A stretch of DNA of 64,000 bases from Gemmatimonadaceae bacterium (GTDB lineage Bacteria > Gemmatimonadota > Gemmatimonadetes > Gemmatimonadales > Gemmatimonadaceae), in contig DATNEW010000050.1 of the NCBI GenBank assembly GCA_035606695.1, positions 124,001 through 188,000 of the forward strand, read 5' to 3'. A program made the translations under genes and the position numbers. This document shows positions 17,706 to 24,859 of the stretch, piece after piece (the stretch's first letter is position 1; each line of letters starts with the position of its first letter). Under the pieces are notes generated by a model. It did no database searches and was not told the DNA's origin. It was given only the letters and a program-made list of their open reading frames with translations.

Positions 17706-19312
17706 CGGGACCGACCATCGCGGCGCGTCCCACGACGCAAGCACAGCCGGCATCGGCGTCGGCGTCGGTGCGCGACAAGGCCGACCCGTGCACGATGGTG
17801 ATCTTCGGCGCGCTCGGCGACTTGAGCCGCCGCAAGCTGTTGCCGGCGATCTATTCGCTCATGAAGGAGCATCTCGTCGACGAGCATTTTTGCGTGCTCG
17901 GCGTCGGTCGCGACCCGCGCGAAGCCGGCTGCACCACCGATGATGATTTTCGAAAGTACATGCGCGACGCGCTCGCGCAGTCCGACGAGTTGCACGGCGT
18001 CGACGAAGGGCTGTGGCAGGATCTCTGCGCGCGGCTCCGCTTCGTGTCGGCGGATCTCACGAAGCCCGACGACTACGGATTGATCGCCAAGAAGCTCGAG
18101 GACATCGAGAAAGGCCGTCCGCGCGAGGATTGCAACCGCCTGTTCTACCTCGCCGTGCCGCCGAGCATCTTCGAGCCGATCGTGCGCAGCCTGTCGGCGT
18201 CGGGGTTGGCGCCGCGCTCGCGCACGGCCGACGCACGCCCATGGATTCGCGTCGTCATCGAGAAGCCGTTCGGCCGCAGCCTCGAGAGCGCGCAGCGGCT
18301 CAACGATCTCGTGCTGGGCCTGTTCGCCGAGCATCAGACATTTCGCATCGACCACTATCTCGGCAAGGAGACGGTGCAGAACGTGTTGGTGCTGCGCTTC
18401 GCGAACTCGATCTTCGAGCCGGTGTGGAATCGGCAGTGGGTGCATCACGTGCAGATCACGGCGGCGGAGGATGTCGGCGTGGGCACGCGCGGCAAGTATT
18501 ACGAGGAAGCAGGCGTCGTCCGCGACATGTTTCAGAACCATCTCCTGCAGCTGCTCGCGCTCACCGCGATGGAACCGCCCGCGCAGATGTCGGCTAACTC
18601 GGTGCGCGACGAAAAGGTGAAGGTGCTCAAATCAATCCGGTGGATGACTCCGGAGGCCATTCCCGAAAACACCGTGCGCGCGCAGTACACGGCGGGTACG
18701 ATGGATGGCCAGAATGTCCCGGGGTATGCGCAGGAAAGCGACGTCGCGAAAGATTCGATCGTGCCCACGTTCGCGGCGGTGCGGCTGTTCATCGACAACT
18801 GGCGATGGAACGGCGTGCCGTTCTATCTGCGCTCGGGTAAACGGCTGGCCAAGCGCGTGTCGGAGATCGCGGTGCAGTTTCGCACGCCGCCGCATTTGAT
18901 GTTCGGCCACCAGACGAGCGAAACGATGCGCCCGAACACGCTCGTGATGCGCGTGCAGCCGAACGAAGGCGTCGCGCTGAATTTCGAGGTGAAGGTGCCC
19001 GGCGCGGCGGTGGCGTTGACGTCGAACATCGAGATCGCCCCGGTGGACATGGAGTTCAACTACACCGAGGCGTTCGGCGAGACGACCGCGCCGGCGTACG
19101 AGACGCTGCTGCTCGACGTGATGATCGGCGAGGCGACGTTGTTCACGCGGAGTGATGAGGTCGAGGCGGCGTGGCGGGTGGTCGATCCCTTGATCAAGTA
19201 TTGGGAGGAGCACAAGCCGAAGCGCATGCCGACCTATGCGGCGGGAAGTTGGGGGCCGCGTGAGGCGGATGAGTTGATCGAGGAAGACTCCGTGGAGTGG
19301 AGGGAGCCGTGA
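17702..19312 (+). CDS. zwf: Glucose-6-phosphate 1-dehydrogenase
   Basis: A 536-residue NADP enzyme starting the oxidative pentose phosphate pathway. Seen are the nucleotide motif IFGALGDLSRRKLLPA (residues ~34-49), the conserved EKPFG block, the substrate/catalytic motif RIDHYLGKE, and conserved C-terminal segments (FYLRSGKRL, EAWRVVDP-like EAAWRVVDP). The first ~28 residues are Ala/Ser-rich and lie before the fold. The ATG overlaps the gnd stop, so both are probably made together for NADPH supply. Its TGA ends at 19312, and the inverted repeat of the toxin-antitoxin cassette begins at the next base. Confidence 0.97.
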   Translation: MTGPTIAARPTTQAQPASASASVRDKADPCTMVIFGALGDLSRRKLLPAIYSLMKEHLVDEHFCVLGVGRDPREAGCTTDDDFRKYMRDALAQSDELHGVDEGLWQDLCARLRFVSADLTKPDDYGLIAKKLEDIEKGRPREDCNRLFYLAVPPSIFEPIVRSLSASGLAPRSRTADARPWIRVVIEKPFGRSLESAQRLNDLVLGLFAEHQTFRIDHYLGKETVQNVLVLRFANSIFEPVWNRQWVHHVQITAAEDVGVGTRGKYYEEAGVVRDMFQNHLLQLLALTAMEPPAQMSANSVRDEKVKVLKSIRWMTPEAIPENTVRAQYTAGTMDGQNVPGYAQESDVAKDSIVPTFAAVRLFIDNWRWNGVPFYLRSGKRLAKRVSEIAVQFRTPPHLMFGHQTSETMRPNTLVMRVQPNEGVALNFEVKVPGAAVALTSNIEIAPVDMEFNYTEAFGETTAPAYETLLLDVMIGEATLFTRSDEVEAAWRVVDPLIKYWEEHKPKRMPTYAAGSWGPREADELIEEDSVEWREP

Positions 19313-19361
19313 CTCGGCCGCGCTGCGCTCGAGGGGCTGGCGCGCCTGCGGCGCAGGGGAT
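19313..19361. repeat. Left 49-bp inverted repeat of toxin-antitoxin cassette
   Basis: This segment is the exact reverse complement of 20249-20297. It starts with CTCGGCCGCG, immediately after the zwf stop, and ends with GCGCAGGGGAT. It is itself rich in short GC palindromes, and beyond the 49 bp the match continues with mismatches. Confidence 0.93.
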
Positions 19362-19471
19362 GGCGCGCCTGCGGCGCAAGCAATGGCGCGCTACGCGCAG
19401 GGAATGGCGCGCTACGCGCAGGGAATGGCGCGCTGCGCGCGGGGAATGGCGCGCTGCGCGCGGGGGGCAGC
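19362..19471. repeat. Array of ~20-22-bp GC-palindrome units
   Basis: About five further units of the type AATGGCGCGCTACGCGCAGG follow the left inverted repeat; the inner ones are two exact pairs (TACGCGCA and TGCGCGCG versions). Each unit is a small hairpin (GCGCGC/GCGCGC). The array ends just before the toxin stop codon at 19483 and may also act as a transcription end for zwf. Confidence 0.85.
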
Positions 19472-19482
19472 AGCCCGCGCTA

Positions 19483-19926
19483 TCAAAGCGACACGAAGCT
19501 GAACTTCAGCACGTTTTGAATTCGCTCAAAGTCGGCGACATTGTCGGTCATCAACACGACACCGGCTTCACGGCAGCTCGCCGCGAGCAGGACGTCGTTG
19601 AGAAAGCTTCGCGAAACGTGACGCCAGTCCACGATCTTCTCGGCGACGAGTGACGCGAGCACTTCGCCGGCTTGCTTCCACGTGTCGTATGACGGCGCGA
19701 AGAAGCGGCCGGGGCGCTCGAACGGCTCGAGCACATGACGCTGAAGCTCGCGCGCGTGGTGCGGCGTGGCACCGGCGCGGAGCTCCTGCGCCACGATGGC
19801 GCTCATGTACTCGAAGGGCGCATTCGCGGCGTGAAAGGCCTGCAGCCTCGCGTTGGCGTTCTCGTCGCGAAAGGCGCGAATGAAGATGTTCGTATCGAGC
19901 GCATACTTCCGGCCCGGTCGTGCCAT
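19483..19926 (-). CDS. vapC: PIN-domain ribonuclease toxin (VapC-like)
   Basis: A 147-residue PIN domain. The acidic metal-binding residues are visible: the Asp in ALDTNIFI (D11), the Glu in AQELRAG, the Asp in SFLNDVLLAAS and the Asp in LMTDNVADF. Known VapC toxins cut tRNA or rRNA and are held inactive by a cognate antitoxin. The start at 19926 lies 9 bases after the antitoxin stop on the same strand, a typical antitoxin-first operon. It lies inside the inverted-repeat cassette. Confidence 0.87.
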   Translation of the reverse strand: MARPGRKYALDTNIFIRAFRDENANARLQAFHAANAPFEYMSAIVAQELRAGATPHHARELQRHVLEPFERPGRFFAPSYDTWKQAGEVLASLVAEKIVDWRHVSRSFLNDVLLAASCREAGVVLMTDNVADFERIQNVLKFSFVSL

Positions 19927-19935
19927 GCTCGAACG

Positions 19936-20160
19936 CTAGCCGTCGAACGGCGCGTCGATCTCGACGCCGAGCATGGCCGCCGTCCCGTTCATCAGCTCTT
20001 TGCGGAACACGACCATGTCCAGCGCCATCTCAATGGCGGCCGTATCGGTGGGCGCGCCGAGTGCGCTGCGCGCCGCCGCGATCTTGCCGGGCTCCAGGCG
20101 GTAGCTTTTGGCGACCTTCGCTTCGCCGACCCTGTTCGACTTCGCGTGTTTTTTGGTCAT
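19936..20160 (-). CDS. Antitoxin partner of PIN toxin
   Basis: A 74-residue basic-then-acidic small protein (start MTKKHAKSNR at 20160; longer starts run into the promoter). A Lys/Arg-rich N-terminus is followed by SYRLEPGKIAAARSALG and a helix (DTAAIEMALDMVVFRKEL), a ribbon-helix-helix-like pattern often found in VapB antitoxins, with an acidic C-terminus that could bind the toxin. Identification rests on size, position directly before the toxin and this pattern. Confidence 0.78.
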   Translation of the reverse strand: MTKKHAKSNRVGEAKVAKSYRLEPGKIAAARSALGAPTDTAAIEMALDMVVFRKELMNGTAAMLGVEIDAPFDG

Positions 20161-20164
20161 GGGC

Positions 20165-20212
20165 GCACTCAGTGTAAATACGTCACCATAAAATGTATGT
20201 ACACGTGCCAGG
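20165..20212 (-). promoter_or_regulatory. Probable promoter/operator of the toxin-antitoxin operon
   Basis: An AT-rich island within very GC-rich DNA directly upstream of the antitoxin start. It holds an inverted pair GTGTA (20172-20176) / TACAC (20200-20204) and a nested TGTA..TACA. Such elements commonly bind the antitoxin for autoregulation. On the minus strand TATTTA is a possible -10. Confidence 0.45.
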
Positions 20213-20248
20213 AAACGCAACCGCGCAGCTGCCCGCGCGAAGCGCGTC

Positions 20249-20297
20249 ATCCCCTGCGCCGCAGGCGCGCCAGCCCCTCGAGCGCAGCGCGGCCGAG
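20249..20297. repeat. Right 49-bp inverted repeat of toxin-antitoxin cassette
   Basis: Exact reverse complement of 19313-19361, starting ATCCCCTGCG and ending GCGGCCGAG. The next base (20298) is already the stop codon of the RNB gene on the minus strand. Degenerate palindromes (GCGCGAAGCGCG, ~20235-20247) lie just inside it. Confidence 0.93.
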
Positions 20298-21788
20298 CTA
20301 CCGCTGCCCCTCCCCCGCGAAATCGATGTACCCCCTGTCCGGATCAGTCGACACCAACTTCACCCGCACCTTGTCGCCGACGTCAAACCCCGCGTGGTTG
20401 CTCACCACCATCCCCTCTGCCGGCGGCTTGATCGTCCGCACGAACGTGCCCTTCTGATTCGCGCCCGTGACGATCGCGTCGAACGTCTGGCCGACGTCGT
20501 CGCTCAACAGCACCGCCGCTGCCGTCTTGCGCACCGTCCGCTCGACCTTGTTCTCCGCATCCTCGCGCTCGGTGCAGTGCTCGGCGACCGTTGCCAGCTC
20601 GTCGTTCGAGTACGGCGCCGGTGCGTTCGCGAGCGCCGCCTTCACCAGGCGCTGCGTGACGAGATCCGCATAGCGGCGATTGGGCGCCGTCGCGTGCGAG
20701 TAGTCGTGCGTCGCCAGGCCGAAGTGGCCGCCCGGATCCTTGCCCGGCAAATCGAGCGCGTAGATTCCCGGGCCCATCAATTTAACGATTGATAATGAGA
20801 GATCCGGAAATGTGTCCGGGTCGGCCTGGCGGCGCGCCGCCAGAAACTTCGCCAGCGCCAGCGAGTCCGGCTCGGCCGGCAGCGTCGTCCCAAGGCCCTT
20901 CGCCAGCTCGACGATGCGCCCCCACCGCTCGGGCTCGCGCACCACGCGCCGAATCCCCGAACGGCCCTGGCGCTCGAGAAACTTCGCGATCGCCACGTTG
21001 CTCGCGATCATGAAATCCTCGATGAGGTCGCGCGCCATGTTCTTGTGCACCACCTTGAGGTCGACGATCCGCCCGTCCTTCGCGACCGGTGTCGCCTCGA
21101 TCGTGTCGAGCTCCAACGCGCCGTTGCGGAGTCGCTCGGCCTTGAGCCGCTTCGACGCCTCGTGCTGCAGGCGAAGCTGGTCGATCAGCGTCGTGTTGTT
21201 CGCGACTTTCTTCGGCGGCGCGCCACCCGCGAGAAACTCTCCGACGTCGTCATAGGCGAGCTGCGCCGTGTTGCGCGTCATCGCCCGGTAGACGTCGAAC
21301 GAGGTGACGTCGCCGTCGCCGTTCACCACCGTCTCGATCGCGAGCGACAGCCGATCCTCGTTCTCGTTCAGCGACGTGAGATCGGTGGACAACTTCTCCG
21401 GCAGCATCGGGAACACCGCGACGCCCGTGTACACCGACGTGCAGTTGGCGTACGCGTGCTGATCGAGCGGCGTGCCCTTGCCGACGAGCGCGTCGACGTC
21501 CGCGATGCCGACGATCAACCGGATGTCGCCGCTCGGCAGCGACTCGGCGACTTCGACCTGGTCGAGATCGCGCGACTCCGTGTTGTCGATCGACGACCAC
21601 GGCAGCGAACGCAGATCCTTCACGCCGCCAGGCGCCGGCGCGGGCGCCGTGAGCGAATCGAGCTGCCGCTTGGCGGCGTCATCGAGGTCGGGCTCGAAGC
21701 CCGCGGTCGTGACGACGCGACGCACCGCGGCCGCCATGTTGAAATCGCCGTGCGTGCCCTTCTTCGAGCTGTTGCCGTGACGACTCAT
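20298..21788 (-). CDS. RNB-domain 3'-5' exoribonuclease (RNase II/R-like)
   Basis: A 496-residue ribonuclease lacking the two N-terminal cold-shock domains of RNase II/R. The RNB catalytic region (~residues 60-410) has the Asp cluster as SIDNTESRDLDQVE, where the position of the usual last Asp is Gln; ADVDALV follows, and the conserved Arg motif is HATAPNRRYADLVTQR. A C-terminal S1/OB-like segment (ending DPDRGYIDFAG) follows. It probably degrades RNA processively, with altered metal coordination possible. The ATG at 21788 gives a Lys/Ser-rich start. It is convergent with zwf across the toxin-antitoxin cassette. Confidence 0.88.
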   Translation of the reverse strand: MSRHGNSSKKGTHGDFNMAAAVRRVVTTAGFEPDLDDAAKRQLDSLTAPAPAPGGVKDLRSLPWSSIDNTESRDLDQVEVAESLPSGDIRLIVGIADVDALVGKGTPLDQHAYANCTSVYTGVAVFPMLPEKLSTDLTSLNENEDRLSLAIETVVNGDGDVTSFDVYRAMTRNTAQLAYDDVGEFLAGGAPPKKVANNTTLIDQLRLQHEASKRLKAERLRNGALELDTIEATPVAKDGRIVDLKVVHKNMARDLIEDFMIASNVAIAKFLERQGRSGIRRVVREPERWGRIVELAKGLGTTLPAEPDSLALAKFLAARRQADPDTFPDLSLSIVKLMGPGIYALDLPGKDPGGHFGLATHDYSHATAPNRRYADLVTQRLVKAALANAPAPYSNDELATVAEHCTEREDAENKVERTVRKTAAAVLLSDDVGQTFDAIVTGANQKGTFVRTIKPPAEGMVVSNHAGFDVGDKVRVKLVSTDPDRGYIDFAGEGQR

Positions 21789-21884
21789 CGCGCTGCCGGG
21801 TTGAAGTCGAAAGGAGACTAGTCGCGCCCTCGACCGCGGTCAAACGCTCTTGTTTTTCTCGGGGGGCATCGCCTTTTTCTCACC

Positions 21885-22085
21885 ATGCCGCCATGCCATA
21901 CCAAACCGTTCGTGCAACCCGGCGTCGCCATTCAGCGCGACTCACGCGACACAGGCCAGGCGCCGGAGTCGACGCAGATCGCCGAATGCTGCGACTACTG
22001 CGGCTCGGCCCGGCTGGAATGGCGCAAATGCAAGCTGGTCTGCGCCGATTGCCGCCAGATCAACAAGAGCTGCGCGGACCTCTGA
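21885..22085 (+). CDS. Small zinc-ribbon protein
   Basis: A 66-residue protein whose C-terminal half is a compact zinc ribbon: CxxC pairs C36-C39 and C53-C56, with extra Cys at 35, 49 and 63. The block CDYCGSARLEWRKCKLVC gives a strongly constrained look, so I call it a real gene although it is short. ATG 21885 or the in-frame sites after it could start it; ribosome-site evidence is weak. It ends one base before the Clp-N gene start (22087), so the two are probably co-translated. Function unknown. Confidence 0.65.
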   Translation: MPPCHTKPFVQPGVAIQRDSRDTGQAPESTQIAECCDYCGSARLEWRKCKLVCADCRQINKSCADL

Positions 22086-22086
22086 C

Positions 22087-22701
22087 ATGAACGGCTTCAA
22101 CTTTTCCATGCGCGTTCGCTCCGCCCTCGCCGTGGCGCGCGAAGAGGCCGTGCGCTTGAAGTACGACTACGTTGGCACCGAGCACATTCTGCTGGGACTC
22201 GTTGCGGATCCCGACAGTGTCGCGTCGGACATGCTGCGGCAACAGAACGTGTCGGTGAAGGACATTCGCGCCCAGGTGGAGCGTCGTGCGACGCCGGAGC
22301 CCGACGCGGCGGGCGGCGACCATCTGCCGTACTCCAACCGCAGCAAGCGCGTCCTCGAGCAGGCGATGTCCGAGGCGAGAAACCTGGGCGACACGTATGT
22401 CGACACCGGGCACTTGCTGCTCGGCCTCGTGCGCGAGAAGCGCGATCTCGGCGCCAGTGTGCTCAATGATCTCGGATTTTCGCGCGATGTGGCGCGCGAT
22501 GCGTTGCGGGAGCTGCACGCGGCGGGACGAGAAGATCCCGGCGTGGCGGCACATCCGGCAACGCAGGATCTGCCGCCCGCTGCCGCGGCCGCCATGCTCC
22601 AGCGCATCGCGACGTCCCAGCGCTATGCGCCGATCTTCGCGGCGCACAAGATCGACGTCGAGAAGCTGCTCGCCGACATCCGTGGCGTGGCGAACACATG
22701 A
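22087..22701 (+). CDS. Stand-alone Clp N-domain protein (ClpC N-terminal-like)
   Basis: A 204-residue protein with two Clp-N repeats and no AAA ATPase module. Repeat one is VRSALAVAREEAVRLKYD..YVGTEHILLGLV (read in two pieces) and repeat two is SNRSKRVLEQAMSEA then YVDTGHLLLGLVREK. This matches the N-domain of ClpC/ClpA, which binds substrates and adaptors; stand-alone forms (ClpS-independent, ClpC-like adaptors) are known but their roles vary. A C-terminal helical tail of ~50 residues has no ATPase motif. It sits one base after the zinc-ribbon gene. Confidence 0.88.
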   Translation: MNGFNFSMRVRSALAVAREEAVRLKYDYVGTEHILLGLVADPDSVASDMLRQQNVSVKDIRAQVERRATPEPDAAGGDHLPYSNRSKRVLEQAMSEARNLGDTYVDTGHLLLGLVREKRDLGASVLNDLGFSRDVARDALRELHAAGREDPGVAAHPATQDLPPAAAAAMLQRIATSQRYAPIFAAHKIDVEKLLADIRGVANT

Positions 22702-22789
22702 AGACCGCCTAACTGTTCACTACGCCGTCGTCCGCCGGAAAAATCGCCGTACGGATTTGTTAGTGTTTACTAATAAACGTGTCCGGCGT

Positions 22790-23731
22790 TTACTCGAAGT
22801 CGAGCCCGATGTCCATCGATGGCGCGGAATGCGTCAAGGCGCCGACGGAGATCCAGTCCACACCGGTTTCCGCGATCGACCGCACCGTGCTCAGGCTCAC
22901 GCCGCCCGATGCCTCGAGAATCGCGCGCCCGTTCACGAGCGTCACCGCCTCCACCAGGGTCGCGAGCGGCATGTTGTCGAGCAGAATGATGTCCGCTCCC
23001 GCCTCGAGCGCGCGCTCGACCTGCTCCATGCGATCGCACTCGACTTCGACCTTCGTACCTTTCGGCGCCAGGTCGCGGGCGCGCGTCACCGCTTTCACGA
23101 CGTCGCCGTCCAGCGCGGCGAGGTGATTGTCCTTGATCAGGACCGCGGACTCGAGATTCATCCGGTGATTCGTCCCACCGCCGGCGCGCACCGCGTACTT
23201 CTCCAACGCGCGCCAGCCCGGCGTCGTCTTGCGCGTGTCAAGAATCTTTGCCTTGGTGCCTTTTACCAGATCGACATACTTGCACGTGAGCGTGGCAATG
23301 CCCGCCAGCCGCTGCATGTAATTGAGCGCGACACGCTCCGCCGAGAGGAGCGCGCGGGCGTGGCCGGTGACGAAAAGAACGGGCTCGCCGGCCTTCACGC
23401 GCGCGCCGTCCTCGTGATCGACGCGAATCGAGACTTTCGCGTCGAGCAGACGAAATGCCTCGAGCGCCAGTGGAATGCCGCAGATCACGCCATTCTCGCG
23501 CGCCACGAGCGTGGCGCGCATTCGGCGATCGGAGACCACGGTCGCGATCGTCGTGATGTCGTCGAACGCGGCGTCCTCCTCGAGCGCCCACCGCACTTCT
23601 TCCTCGAGCTCGCTCTGCCGAAGCGGGAACTTGAGCAAACTCATCTCGACGGCCGGCACGCCGGACAGCGGCGTGATCGTGCGCGGCACGGAGCGACGCT
23701 CGTTCGCGTGGCGACCCTCAGACATTTCCAT
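22790..23731 (-). CDS. nadC: Nicotinate-nucleotide pyrophosphorylase (carboxylating)
   Basis: A 313-residue quinolinate phosphoribosyltransferase making nicotinate mononucleotide from quinolinate and PRPP. Family blocks seen: EEDAAFDDITT, LNYMQRLAGIAT, ILDTRKTTPGWRALEKYAV, GGGTNHRMNL, IKDNHL, VEVECD, DIILLDNM, EASGGVSL and the C-terminal ISVGALTHS. The start at 23731 is chosen for a strong ribosome site (AAGGGGGGT about 7 bases before ATG); an internal ATG at 23644 would give the more usual ~284 residues. It is 17 bp after nadA in the nadB-nadA-nadC order. Confidence 0.96.
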   Translation of the reverse strand: MEMSEGRHANERRSVPRTITPLSGVPAVEMSLLKFPLRQSELEEEVRWALEEDAAFDDITTIATVVSDRRMRATLVARENGVICGIPLALEAFRLLDAKVSIRVDHEDGARVKAGEPVLFVTGHARALLSAERVALNYMQRLAGIATLTCKYVDLVKGTKAKILDTRKTTPGWRALEKYAVRAGGGTNHRMNLESAVLIKDNHLAALDGDVVKAVTRARDLAPKGTKVEVECDRMEQVERALEAGADIILLDNMPLATLVEAVTLVNGRAILEASGGVSLSTVRSIAETGVDWISVGALTHSAPSMDIGLDFE

Positions 23732-23748
23732 GCAACGACCCCCCTTCG

Positions 23749-24783
23749 TTACTCGCCTGGATCTACACCTTCGGGCACCGGCGACAAGGGCTGCTGAGCG
23801 CCGCCGCCGATCGCGACCATCCGCTCGATGGCGCGCCGTGCCTTGTCCGCCACCGCACGCGGAACGGTGATGCGATGCTGATTGTGAATCAACGCATCAC
23901 GAACCTTGGGCAGCGTCGTGACCTTCATGTATGCGCAGGACGCGCGCTCGTTCGCGGCGAAGAATCGCTTGCTCGGATTGTCGCGCCGCAGGCGGTGAAG
24001 AATACCAACCTCCGTCGCGACGATGAACTCGTCGGCCTTCGACAGCGCGGGCCGCTTGATCATCCCCTCGGTCGACAGGATCTGCACGCCCTCGGGGTCG
24101 ACGTCGCCGGCCGAAATCGCTTCGAGCACGCTCGTCGAGCAACCACATTCGGGATGAATCAAGAACTCCGCTTCCGGATGCATGCTGCGCTGCAGGCGGA
24201 TGTTCTCGGGATCGATCCCCGCGTGCACGTGACATTCGCCGAGCCACACGTGAATGTTCGGGCGGCCGGTCATGCGCCGCACGTGCGCGCCAAGAAACAT
24301 GTCGGGGAGGAAGAGAATCTCCTTCTCCGGATCGATCGAGTTCACGACTTCGACAGCGTTGCCCGACGTGCAGCAATAGTCGCTCTCGGCCTTCACGTCC
24401 GCGGTCGTGTTCACGTACGCGACGACGACGGCTCCGGGATGCTCGGCCTTCCATTGCCGCAGCGCGTCGCCGTCGATCGTCGACGCAAGCGAGCAGCCGG
24501 CGGCGAGATCCGGCAACAGCACCGTTTTCTCGGGCGAGAGAATCGCCGCGGTCTCGGCCATGAAGTGCACGCCGCAGAACACGATGACGCCGGCGCTGGT
24601 CTTCGCGGCTTCGCGCGAGAGCCCGAGCGAGTCGCCGACGAAATCCGCGGCGTCCTGTACTTCGGCCCGTTCGTAATTGTGGGCGAGAACGACGGCATTC
24701 CGCTCGCGCGCGAGTTGCTTGATCTCCGACTGCAGCTCGGCGATTGCCGCGTCGTGCGAGCGTGGGATGCTGCTGGTGGCCAT
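23749..24783 (-). CDS. nadA: Quinolinate synthase
   Basis: A 344-residue [4Fe-4S] enzyme condensing iminoaspartate with dihydroxyacetone phosphate to quinolinate. The three expected cluster cysteines appear in VIVFCGVHFM, HPECGCS and ERASCAYMK. Other family blocks are LAHNYERAEVQD, LLPDLAAGCSLA, YVNTTADVKAESD, CTSGNA and FLPDMFLG. The C-terminus ends in a variable Pro/Gly-rich tail. It lies between nadB and nadC on the same strand; a 27-bp palindrome separates it from nadB. Confidence 0.97.
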   Translation of the reverse strand: MATSSIPRSHDAAIAELQSEIKQLARERNAVVLAHNYERAEVQDAADFVGDSLGLSREAAKTSAGVIVFCGVHFMAETAAILSPEKTVLLPDLAAGCSLASTIDGDALRQWKAEHPGAVVVAYVNTTADVKAESDYCCTSGNAVEVVNSIDPEKEILFLPDMFLGAHVRRMTGRPNIHVWLGECHVHAGIDPENIRLQRSMHPEAEFLIHPECGCSTSVLEAISAGDVDPEGVQILSTEGMIKRPALSKADEFIVATEVGILHRLRRDNPSKRFFAANERASCAYMKVTTLPKVRDALIHNQHRITVPRAVADKARRAIERMVAIGGGAQQPLSPVPEGVDPGE

Positions 24784-24827
24784 CGTGGAAAGGTACCATG
24801 GCCGGGGATGCCGGGCGTAGCGCGTGT

Positions 24828-24854
24828 GTCATCCTGAGCGAAGCGAAGGATGAC
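24828..24854. repeat. 27-bp GTCATCCT palindrome between nadB and nadA
   Basis: GTCATCCT and AGGATGAC form perfect 8-bp arms around an 11-base loop (GAGCGAAGCGA). This is the minimal form of the family found at 8743, 34418 and 41856. It lies between two co-directional genes of one pathway, so it could lower or tune nadA expression through mRNA structure. Confidence 0.9.
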
Positions 24855-24859
24855 GACGA

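Larger units (their letters stand above)
19313..20297. other. 985-bp PIN toxin/antitoxin cassette with terminal inverted repeats
   Basis: The segment between the stop codons of convergent zwf and the RNB exonuclease gene holds only a toxin-antitoxin pair and repeats. Its two ends are 49-bp perfect inverted repeats that touch both stop codons. There is no transposase or integrase, and no target-site duplication is visible. It could be a non-autonomous mobile unit, or a toxin-antitoxin pair between two copies of a palindromic terminator-like repeat. Confidence 0.45.

Noticed and set aside
19297-19653. Plus-strand open frame with repeated Arg/Trp-rich peptide
   Set aside because: It is translation of the GC-palindrome array and the opposite strand of the toxin gene.
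22702-22789. TTAGT-GTTT-ACTAA and overlapping GTTTA-CTAA-TAAAC as a terminator between convergent clp-N and nadC genes
   Set aside because: The stems are five A/T-rich pairs without a T-run; too weak to call.
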